NCBI GenBank assembly: GCA_001179505.1
Contig: CDMY01000415.1
Coordinates: 13,288-77,287 of the forward strand
Length of the DNA: 64,000 nucleotides
DNA from: Vitrella brassicaformis
Taxonomy: Eukaryota; Sar; Vitrellaceae
Direction of reading: 5' to 3'
Shown piece by piece: positions 12,901 to 22,284 of this stretch. Under the pieces are notes generated by a model. It searched no databases, had not been told where the DNA came from, and worked only from the letters and a program-made list of their open reading frames with translations. Position numbers and translations under genes: made by a program. Every line of letters begins with the position of its first letter. Position 1 is the stretch's first letter.

Positions 12901-14848
12901 ATGAGAACCGCCCACGTCATCATCACCACCACCACCACCACTGTCAGCCGCACGCCTCAGCGAGGCCTGCATGCTGATCGACGGCAGCCCATCGCTCTTG
13001 CTGACCTCGCTCCTCTCCCCTCTGGCCGTTATGTGGCCGTCGACATCACCCTCCCCTCCCACCTCGCCGTCCTCGTCTCCCCGCTTCCTCTTAACTCCCC
13101 CGCCCCGACCACCGCCCGACCGCACAGACATCTGGTGGCCCACAGGGACGGTCCAGAGGTAGCCGGCGTCCTGTAGGTCAAATTCCACGATCGAGTAGGT
13201 GGGGACGGTCCGCTGGATGGCGCAGAGGAGCGGCGGGAGTGCGGGTCTGCCCTCGAGAGTGCCGCCCATGACGGCTGCGTAGCGCATGGTGCGGAGTTCC
13301 TCGGTGCGCTCGGAGGGGAGGGCGGTCTCCATGCCCGAGATGTCGACGCGTCGCGGCCACTCGGCGAGGGTGCGGAGGCTGCCGCTGCAGTCCAGCTGGT
13401 CGACCAGTGTGACGTCATAGTGGGAAAGCTCACAGCGGTTGGCAGACTCACGCTCATCGCAGAGAGCGATGTATTTCTCCAGCTCTCCTCTGCCTTTGAC
13501 ATCTTGGTCCGAAGTCATGCCGGCGACGGTTGTGTCGTCTGCCATGGCGGCCTTGAGCCTCCCAAACCACCCGTTGGCGGGCTTGACCAGCAGCCCCCCG
13601 CCTCCGTCCTCGGCCCCGCCATTATGCCACCCAGCCGCCCCGAGGCCAGCATGAAGGAAAAGAGGCGCGGCGGGGGTGCCTCGTGCCGCTGGTTTGGCGG
13701 AGAGGGGCACGATGGTGTGCGTGTGCAGCGGTTGGGGGAAGTCGACCTTCTGCCAGAGAATGTCGATGACGCCTTCAGTGGGGTGCGTCACCTGCACAAA
13801 GAAAGAAACAAAGTGAGAGGAATCTTATATTCTTATGGGTCACCCACACCCCCACACACCAACCGCTATATTCTTATGGTTGGTGTGTGTGTGTGTGTGT
13901 GTTTGTTGCTTACAAGGTGTAGTAGGAAGAGTGTGCCGTCCCGGAGGATGGCGATGATGCACGACGGTGTCACGTGGCTCCAGCAGAGGCCGTCCAGACG
14001 CACACCCATCTCACTCTTGTCCCTATCAACCAACAGACATATCACAGCGCAAACCAAACATGGTAACAAGCAAGTCTGCAGACAAGCCAACGATTGAAGC
14101 TATGTACCTCACCTAACAGGAAGGGTACAGAAGTGTTGCAGCTCGCCCGTGAGCCAGGCCCCCTTGTGCGTGACCTGCACGAACCCCCCGCCTCACCCCC
14201 TGCTGTACACCACAACCGTCGGCGAAACCACCAGGCAGCCAGCCAGCACCGACAGCGGCCTCTCGTCGCCCTCCGTCATCGACCGGGGCACCAGCGGGAT
14301 CACCTCTTGAGCAGTCCATCGGGAGGTCCTCTTGCTGCACACAATCGGGGTGTGTGTATCTAGCCATTGATGGTGATGTGCTGGTTGGTTGGCTGGTAAC
14401 CTACTTTGGACATGACGGTGACTCGTTTGGCGTCACAGTCGACGGCCGCGAGCATGAGGCAGCAGGCCCCCCGACTCATCCCCAGCCGCCCGCACCACAC
14501 CTGCACACACACAGGCGCATCCCTGCATGCTCACATTAATGCAGACAGACATAAGCACCGGTCGGGTTTGGACGAGCAGTGCCAGTGTGAGCTGCGAAGG
14601 ACCGTCCACAAAGGCAAAGTCGACCTAAGGGCAACGGACAGACAGTTTTGTTCGTTCGGTGGTGAGCGGTTGTGTGACGTGCAGTGCAGGGGTGGCTCAG
14701 GTCAGGTCCCCCACCCACCAGTTGGTGCACCCCCAGCTGGGCCTTGATGGCGACGGACCAGGACGCCCCCACAAACAGGTCACCAGACAAGAGCTCGTGA
14801 TGCCTACACACACACAGACACACACACACACACACACACGGAGAGAAT

Positions 14849-14882
<34 letters not shown>

Positions 14883-15632
14883 GCCCACCATGAGCTTTTC
14901 ATGCAACACACGATAGACGTGGGGCACCTCCCTCTGTCCACCCACCCGGATAATTCGGCTTCCTTCTCGACAGCCTGGTCTTGCCTGTCCTGGATGACGT
15001 CGCCACCCAAGGCACCTGCACTGCCGGCTCCCCGACCGCCATCGCCCTCTCCTCACTATCATCAGCCACACGCCGGAACGGCACGATGATCAGATGGTCG
15101 CCAAACAGACGCAACGCAGCACAGCCGCAAAACACCGACTCCACGCCGTCATGCCGCTCGGATGGCTGCCTGACATACAGACAAGAAATAGAACAACAAG
15201 TGGCTGTTGGCATTCTTGGCTTGAGTGACTCAGTCAGATGCGCACACAGACCTACCTGTTGTGTGTGTGGTTGTGCGATGCGCATGGTGGGTGCCAGCTG
15301 CGGGTGGTTGGTCATGGCCCGGGTGAGCTCAGGCAGGTTGAATGAGTGCAGACTCAGCGTTGCAATGAACGAGCGCAGACTCAGCGTTGCAAAGTCGTTC
15401 AACTCCACGCTGTAACCGCACAGCACCAACTGAACACACACACACACACACACACACGTGTGTGCCCGTGCATAGATCTTGGAATCGCTACGCTCCACAT
15501 CTCTCCCTCTTCCTTTCTGCATACCTGCCCCATTTTGAAGAGCAGCGCCACTCTGTCAGCATCGCCGCTTCCATCCCCGCCAGCCAAGAAAAACGTGATT
15601 GTGACACTCAGCATTGAGTAAATGCCATCCAT
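9997..15632 (-). CDS. CPSF160-like cleavage and polyadenylation specificity factor subunit 1
   Basis: CPSF160 (CPSF1, yeast Cft1) is the beta-propeller scaffold of the nuclear complex that recognises the AAUAAA signal and cleaves pre-mRNA. Diagnostic segments: ADRVALLFKMG near 15540; ATLSLHSFNLPEL near 15350 (family TLSLHYFEEPEL); LRLFGDHLIIVPFRR near 15080; a long exon 13797-12295 with propeller-like strands and acidic or Gly-rich inserts; WWKFGPLEKALSLSFLRIY near 10650; VGSAQLHTDQPEGHTTGQVY near 10490; and the CPSF_A-domain motif CCSIIKDFVLIGDLFKGLSF ending near 9997. Internal Pro/Ser-rich inserts make it long. The first recognisable residues correspond to about position 75 of the human protein, and about 230 C-terminal residues of the family are not found below 9997. 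Either the model misses exons or the gene is incomplete. Confidence 0.7.
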
Positions 15633-15643
15633 CCATGCAGTAG

Positions 15644-17031
15644 TCAGTCATTTGCACACGCCCCTCTCTTTTCGCCTTCAGTCTTGCTCAGCGGCGTTAA
15701 TTCCCATCCCGAGGGAAGACGGATTCTGCCTGTCTGAAACCCCTCAAACATCCTGGCTACGCATGTTTTTGCTCTTGACTCGAGCACAACGCGCTTGAAG
15801 TCATCCTTCCCTTCGAAGTCTTCCTCGTCATCAAGCTCGTCGTCCCGGTCTTCCTCCCCAGCTCCCTTGAACGGCACCTCTTTGGTGAGGAAGTCGATAA
15901 GGAAGTTCGCCGCTTGATGCAACAACAGTGGTCGTTCTTGCCACACCCGATTGTTGACGAGCTCCGTCATGATACACTCCTTGCCCTTGGTCAGGAGGCC
16001 GATTACCCGATGATCCCCTTGACCGGCAAGGTGTCTCCTGACCAGAACGACTTCAGCTCGCACCTGGCCAAGCTCTTGCGGGAGGTCGGTGCCAGGCGCT
16101 TTCACCTCGATGACGACTGACATCGACTTCAGCACGTCTTGAACAGGCAGGGCAAGTCGGCGTTTGTTGTCATGGAACCATACGTACTCCTTTGGCACAA
16201 TGCAGATGTCACCGGGAGTGCCTCGGAGGCCATGGGGTGGCACTGCATTGACGTCTTTCTCCAACTCACACTTGGACTTCCTGACATCCGCTTGAGCCCA
16301 GCAGTCACTGCCGGCGCTGTGCAGCTGGTCGAACACCTTTGGCAGAAGTTTATCTTGCATGTACTCCACGACCGCGTCCTCGTCTCCAACTGAGAGCAAA
16401 CAAGAAGCCAGAAGTGGATCACGCAAAGATGGAAGCGTCAAAGTGTATTTCTCATGCCTGTTGGTGGGTCGAAATCGTTCTCCTTGCATGGCTCCTCTCT
16501 GACTTGAAACTCCCACAGTTTGGTGGTGAGGCCGAAGGTTGCGTCGTGCTGGGGAACTTCGGAGATCCGATACGATTTTACCTGCTCTCTCACAAGCACA
16601 CACGAAACTCAAGATTCCTTCGTGTGCAGTCCATGTTCGTCTATTAGTACCTCCTGACGAAGTCTGGCGATAATCGGTGTGTCCTTCTCGTCCCCACACG
16701 GTGACGGCAACAGTTCTGAAACCAACATCGCATCGTCCGCCTCTACCTCGTTGCCGTTGACGACCAGGACGATGTCAGTCACCGCCACATCGGAGCGGAG
16801 CTTGTTGTGGATGGCCGTTATCAATTCCATGCTGCAGCCGGTTCTCTCGTGGTAGTACACCCGCCATGACTTATTCCAGTCCTCAAACTTAATCCACTTG
16901 AGCGTTTCCTCCACGGTCAGAGCTTGGAGCTGCTCTGTCACACCCTGCACGTCGACTTGCATCTCTCTTGCCTCTCCCATGTCACTCCTCGGCCGCTTCC
17001 CCTTCCCTGAGCGTCCCTCTTCCATGTCCAT
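15644..17031 (-). CDS. Probable PD-(D/E)XK nuclease-fold protein with separate N-terminal domain
   Basis: Exon 1 (17031-16652, ATG to a GAG|GTACTA donor) encodes an N-terminal domain of about 125 residues with a basic start (GKGKRPRS), LKWIKFEDWNKSWRVYYHE and the beta-strand-like VTDIVLVVNGNEVEADDAM, reminiscent of a ubiquitin-like header. Exon 2 begins after GAGAGCAG near 16581 (SYRISEVPQHDATFGLTTKL). Near 16448-16455 one base appears missing: the frame must shift to continue into RDPLLASCLL and the C-terminal domain. That domain has GDICIV, then about 30 residues on VVIEVKAPGTDL, the D...ExK spacing of PD-(D/E)XK enzymes, then hydrophobic helices and an acidic loop; stop at 15644. The header-plus-nuclease layout resembles Crinkler-type proteins, but homology is not shown. 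The frameshift may be an assembly error or a sign of decay. Confidence 0.5.
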
Positions 17032-17483
17032 GAGGAGCGAAAGTGAGCCCTCGCCGGCTCCCAGACGACGGCACCCTGAATGCACACATACACACACACA
17101 CACACACACGTGATACACGCACACGGGCGTACACATGGCAGCTTACTGAGCTTACTGACGTTTTCTCTTCTTCTTCTTCTCCCGTTTCAGAGAGTACCCT
17201 AGGCTGCATGACGGCGAAGTCCTGTGTCGCTGACCTAACACGCAACATGCACCCTAACATGCGACACGGACACGGAACGCGCAGCACGCAGAGGGCAGAG
17301 GCAGCAAACATGCAATGCCTCGGTCGGTCGGACTCGGTTTAGGGTTTGACGAGACCTGTCCACACACCGCAAGAGGACTTGACCGTCAGGCCGCCTAGGG
17401 TGCTCCGTGAAACCGCTGTCCCTGGGCCCGGGTGAAAAAACACGAGAAGAGCGGACCCAGAGGTGGTCGTACATCACCATGAG
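17032..17483. promoter_or_regulatory. Interval between divergent gene starts
   Basis: About 450 bp between the nuclease-like gene (minus, ATG 17031) and the orphan gene (plus, ATG 17484). It contains a CA run near 17088-17108 and a CTT run near 17161-17180. A minus-strand open segment around 17150-17220 (ending in an EEEEEK stretch) could be an upstream exon of the minus gene, but no join is certain. Confidence 0.35.
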
Positions 17484-18431
17484 ATGTTACAGGCGGAGAG
17501 ATCCTTGGCGGTGCGGAGAACTCTTTGTTCCTCGTCCGCGGTTTCTTCCTCGTCCAGCGGTTTCAGGTTCATCCTCGAATCTGAAGGATTGCCGAAGGTG
17601 GAACACCCACAAGAGAAGGGTCGAGCAGCAGGCGGCCAAGGAGCCTTGGCAGCCAAGGAGAAGGGCACCAAGCCAGGCCCATACGGCCCATACTGCGTGA
17701 TTTTGGTCCTCTTTTGTGCGTCTGGATTGCCGCATGGCTGATCTGTGGCCACAGAGATGTGGGTGGGCGAGGGGAGCTATGGCCCCGACTGCGAGGAGGG
17801 GAAGGACTGCAGCGCTGACGTGAATGGTCCATGGGGCGGCGAGATCTATCACGAACGGAATGGTCTATGGATGGATCTTTCTGTGGCTTCTTCTGTGTGA
17901 GCAGGTGCGTCGTTTCTCGGCCGCACTCAGGAGATCCAGGCCACTAAGCACACGAATACGGCCGCGAACAAGCACGGTACACCCAGATCTTTCTGTGCTG
18001 CACACGTGGTGCCCTCTCTCTGAGAATAATGCCTTTGTGTGCAGGTGCTGTGTTGGGTGCTGGTGAATTGTCGGCATTGCAGCAGCAGCTTCAGACCGGC
18101 ATCAAACTCATCAGCGCCCCCAACGACTTGACCGCCTCAGCCATGGCGACAATCGACGACATAGAAGACCACATCCACGGCGCCACAGGTACACACCCAC
18201 CCACCCACACACACACACGACCGACCGACCGACCGATATGTCTTTCTGTCTTGCTTTGCCCGGATGAATGGACGGGCGGCTGCAGCCGACGGAGACGCAT
18301 ACGATCAGCCTGTCCGTGCGGCCGTACATGTGCAACAGGCGGCTGCCCGACGGGTATATGTGACACTGGACGGACGGGCAGTCTCACTGCAGACTTTTCA
18401 TCGTGACTCATCTGCATCTCCATGTTGCTGA
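17484..18431 (+). CDS. Orphan protein of about 226 residues, five exons
   Basis: Not recognised. Five exons join in exact phase at GT-AG sites: 17484-17696, 17757-17862, 17905-17976, 18045-18188 and 18286-18431 (TGA). The start is the only nearby ATG in frame. The N-terminus is Arg/Ser-rich and mildly hydrophobic (RSLAVRRTLCSSSAVSSSSS), compatible with an organelle transit peptide (inference). The middle is Gly/Pro/Cys-rich (KPGPYGPYC, then GSYGPDCEEGKDC), followed by AVLGAGELSALQQQLQTGIK and a C-terminal strand-rich part (RRVYVTLDGRAVSLQTFH) ending in CC. The cysteines could form disulfides or bind metal. It lies about 400 bp upstream of Rpt3 on the same strand. Confidence 0.65.
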
Positions 18432-18826
18432 AGCACGCATGAAGCCCTGCGCAGCAGAACGCATCCAAACACCGTCCAGAAAGCCCATAGACGTCGTGTG
18501 TCGCTGCTCACTGACCTCTGCGCTGAGCGGGAGCCGAGAGGCTGTCGTAGCGTTCGAGCAGCATGGCGCCTGACACCGACTCATCAGTCCCCTCCTCCTG
18601 CTTGACCGCGCTGTGGCGTGCTGCACTCGACGCGGAGGCAGACTGAATGCCGCCAATGGGCGGTTGTTGACCCACTGACGGATCCCCAGACATCTCTGCT
18701 GAAGCTGGGAAGTCAACAAAACTGGCGATCGGCAATAAGCTCGCCCACCTGCGTACGCGTGCCTGCCCCTGTGAGTCCACCCCCAGAACAAAACCTGCTG
18801 TGCTGCCCCAGGTTGAAAGCTTGAAG
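18432..18826. promoter_or_regulatory. Spacer upstream of Rpt3
   Basis: About 395 bp between the orphan gene stop and the Rpt3 ATG. A long open frame exists on the minus strand, but it is mainly the reverse of Rpt3 exon 1 and shows no splice continuity. The word AAGCTCGC near 18738 is the reverse of the GCGAGCTT word seen at other gene starts. Probably 3'UTR plus the Rpt3 promoter. Confidence 0.35.
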
Positions 18827-20954
18827 ATGGCGGCAGCAGCAGCGGCGGTGCCACCTCCGATGGACGTGGTGATGAGCCCGTCCCCGTCGGCTCCCGCGGC
18901 GCAGAAGGAGCGGGCGTCTGCGGAGGATCTGTTTTTGAAGCTCAAGCAGCTGCAGCGGCAGCTGGAGTTCCTGAACATCCAGGAGGAGTACATCAAGGAC
19001 GAGCAGAAGAACCTCAAGCGAGAGCTCATCCGCGCCCAGGAGGAGATCAAGCGCATCCAGTCGGTGCCCCTCATGATAGGCCAGTTCCTCGAGATGATTG
19101 ACGCCAACTACGGCATCGTCTCCTCCACGGCGGGCAGCAACTACTACGTCCGCATCCTCTCCACACTCAACCGGTCAGTCAGTGAGGGGAGTGAGTGGAG
19201 GGAGGGGCGAGGGGACAGACAGGCGGCGCTGGTCGGTGAGACGCCTGGCAGATGTGTGTGGTGGTGGTTGTGTGGTTGTGGCTGTGTGCAGCGAGTTGCT
19301 GAAGCCCTCGTCGTCAGTGGCGCTGCACCGCCACTCGCACAGCGTGGTGGACATTTTGCCGCCCGAGGCCGACTCGTCCATCCAGATGATGCAGATGACC
19401 GAAAGACCAGACGTCACCTACTCGGTATGGCACCATCCGCCATGCACAAAGCACAAAGCAGACAGACAGAGGAATGGGTGATTGGTTGGCCCCTGTGTGT
19501 GAGTGGAGTGGTGTGTTGTGTTGTGTAGGACATCGGCGGCATGGACATCCAGAAGCAGGAGATCCGTGAGGCGGTGGAGCTGCCCCTGACCTGCCCGGAG
19601 CTCTACCAGCAGATCGGCATCGACCCGCCCACGTACGGGCTATACAACACATACCATACATGAATGACATACGCTCAGGGCAGGCGAATCGTTGTCTCAT
19701 GCTGACTGACCATTCTCTCCTCTCTCTCTGTACTGTGTGTCTGGTCTGCAGTGGCGTGCTTCTCTACGGCCCTCCGGGCACCGGAAAGACCATGCTCGCC
19801 AAGGTCTGTCTGATTGGCAGGCAGACAGGCAGACAGACAAGGAGACAGACACTCGCAAATTAATGCACCTACTTACTGTGCGTTGTTGATTATTCTGTGT
19901 GCAGGCTGTAGCGCATCACACGACTGCGACGTTCATCAACGTGGTGGGTTCCGAGTTCGTGCAGAAGTACCTGGGAGAGGGCCCCCGAATGGTCCGGGAC
20001 GTCTTCCGCCTGGCCCGCGAGAACAGCCCCGCCATTGTCTTCATCGACGAAGTCGACGCCATCGCCACCAAGTCAGTCAGTCAGTCAGTCGATACCGATG
20101 GATGTCCGGGTCGCGTCACGGGCCGGCATGTCTGTGTCGTTCTCTGCGGTCTGTCTGCAGGCGTTTCGATGCCCAGACCGGAGCTGACAGAGAGGTCAGT
20201 AGAGTGGGGGGGCAAGGCAATCACTGGGAAGGTCTGTCGAGCACCCCAACCGCGTGTGTCTGTCCGTGTGTGTGTGTGTGTGTGTTCAGGTTCAGCGTAT
20301 TTTGCTGGAGTTGTTGAATCAGATGGACGGCTTCGACCAGACCACCACCGTCAAAGTCATCATGGCCACCAACCGACACGACACACTCGACCCCGCACTA
20401 CTCAGACCTGGTGCAGTGCAGAGTCCAAGCATCCATCGCCCAAAGTCGATGGATTGATCGGTGCGTGGCGTGCAATGAATGGTTGTCCGTCTTCTCTGCG
20501 TGTGTGCACAGGTCGTCTGGATCGCAAGATCGAGTTCCCGCTGCCGGACCGTCGCCAAAGGCGCCTCATCTTCCAGACCATCACCGGCAAGATGAACCTG
20601 GCGGAAGAAGTCGATCTCGAAGAACGTACGTACACACGCAATCAATGCACACAGACACAGCCGTACTCTCGTCCGTCTTTTGTTCATTCAGTTGTGTCTC
20701 GTCCGGAGAAGATTTCGGCTGCGGACATTGCTGCCATCTGCCAGGAGGCCGGCATGCAGGCCGTGAGAAAGAACAGGTGACTGACTGACTGACTGACGCA
20801 CACAAGAGAAAGGAGCTGCGTATGTGGATCCTGGCTGGTTTGTTGGCTGTGTGTGTGTTTGGTTAGGTACATCATACTGCACAAGGATTTCGAGAACGGC
20901 TGGAAGGTGCACATCAAGAAGCAAGACCGAGACTTCGACTTCTACGTCATGTGA
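18827..20954 (+). CDS. RPT3: 26S proteasome regulatory AAA-ATPase subunit Rpt3 (PSMC4, subunit 6B)
   Basis: One of six AAA ATPases in the 19S base that unfold substrates and open the 20S core in cytosol and nucleus. Ten exons join in phase. Exon 1 (18827-19173) has an Ala-rich start and the coiled coil ([20 protein letters not shown]). Then come [20 protein letters not shown], Walker [14 protein letters not shown] (19759-19802), [20 protein letters not shown], Walker [14 protein letters not shown] (20035-20071), [11 protein letters not shown], the sensor region [20 protein letters not shown], the arginine-finger area [16 protein letters not shown], then [19 protein letters not shown] and a last exon [19 protein letters not shown]. 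Length is normal. The C-terminus reads DFYVM, one residue beyond the family's terminal HbYX motif; the GTGAGG after GTCAT could also act as a donor into a further exon. Confidence 0.95.
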
Positions 20955-21463
20955 GGGACCGACAAGCATTGTTTGTCTTTTCACTGACGGCCGCGCGATA
21001 CGTGGGGACGGACACAACGGTTCCGTATGTGTACGCAATCGATAACATTTGACGTACACAGACATATGGCCGGATGAATGCGGTCGACTCGGTCGCTGCA
21101 TGTACATCCGCAGCTAGCGTGCTGGTCAAAAAACTGTGCCAAACTGCGTCAGGTCCGTCCGTATACGTGTACGAGTGTCGGGTGTGTGTTGGATGGACCT
21201 CTCTCCACGACCGGCCACTGATTGATGAGGCCACGAAAAGTAGGGCACATCGTCTTCGCTTCCGACATGCACTTGGGTCATTCATGGCTCTCGCCGCACA
21301 CATCTATCTCGGTCTTCTCGCTTAGTGATCGGTGCCACGCATCGCATTGATCGATCAGAGACACACACCATCAACTGACTGACTAACGTCAGCACCGAAA
21401 TACGCTGCACCGAAATACGCTGAGTGCACTCGGCGCCGTGTACGTGTAACTGTCTATGAAAAC
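20955..21463. other. Spacer downstream of Rpt3
   Basis: About 500 bp with no supported exon. It holds the Rpt3 3'UTR and a short local repeat (GCACCGAAATACGCTG occurs twice near 21392-21421). Confidence 0.5.
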
Positions 21464-21874
21464 CAACTACTGTACATACGCCACACTCACTCACGTTTAT
21501 CGCAGGTACAAGAACATCACCAGAGAGAGATGGGATAGGCATGCATACTGTACAGGCAGATTTCGCTTGCTAGCTTTCATGAGAGGTTGGAAGGTCTCAT
21601 GAAGGTCTGCGGCACTACAAATCATACCCACGGTGTCTACCCAAGAAGTCATCCCGTGTGTGTCACGCGTGAGCGCATGCCTCCCTGTATGCTGAGCTTC
21701 TACGCCGCAATCCTATGTGTGTCGTCAATGCACGGGTACGTCTCTTTCGCAATCGCCAAAAGCACATTGCTTGCCTATCCCTCACTCACTCACCCCACCG
21801 GCCGCACCAACCTACCGCAGCACTACACACCACTTCGCATGTGTACATTCATGCAGCTACGGCTGTCGTCCGAA
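21464..21874. repeat. 411-bp tandem duplication, copy 1
   Basis: Direct repeat with unit length 411 bp, adjacent to copy 2 at 21875-22284. Only a handful of differences are visible (for example GGGATAGGC/GGGACAGGC and GCTTTCATG/GCTCTCATG), so the duplication is recent. The unit is 3 x 137 bases, so a plus-strand frame stays open across both copies, but it has no recognisable protein features. Confidence 0.9.
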
Positions 21875-22284
21875 CAACTACTGTACATACGCCACACTCA
21901 CTCACGTTTATCGCAGGTACAAGAACATCACCAGAGAGAGATGGGACAGGCATGCATACTGTACAGGCAGATTTCGCTTGCTAGCTCTCATGAGAGGTTG
22001 GAAGGTCTCATGAAGGTCTGCGGCACTACAAATCATACCCACGGTGTCTACCCAAGAAGTCATCCCGTGTGTGTCACGCGTGAGCGCATGCCTCCCTGTA
22101 TGCTGAGCTTCTACGCCGCAATCCTATGTGTGTCGTCAATGCACGGGTACGTCTCTTTCGCAATCGCCAAAAGCACATTGCTTGCCTATCCCTCACTCGC
22201 TCACCCCACCGGCCGCACCAACCTACCGCAGCACTACACACCACTTCGCATGTGTACATTCATGCAGCTACGGCTGTCGTCCGA
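21875..22284. repeat. 411-bp tandem duplication, copy 2
   Basis: Second copy of the unit starting at 21464. Its right end coincides with the 3' end of the last exon of the minus-strand tandem-domain gene: the stop codon of that gene (22268-22270) lies inside the repeat. Confidence 0.9.

Noticed and set aside
12340-13176. Long plus-strand open frame
   Set aside because: Antisense shadow of the CPSF160-like exon 12295-13797; GC-rich codons keep several frames open.
18508-19107. Minus-strand open frame opposite Rpt3 exon 1
   Set aside because: Shadow of the conserved Rpt3 coiled-coil exon; no splice partners.
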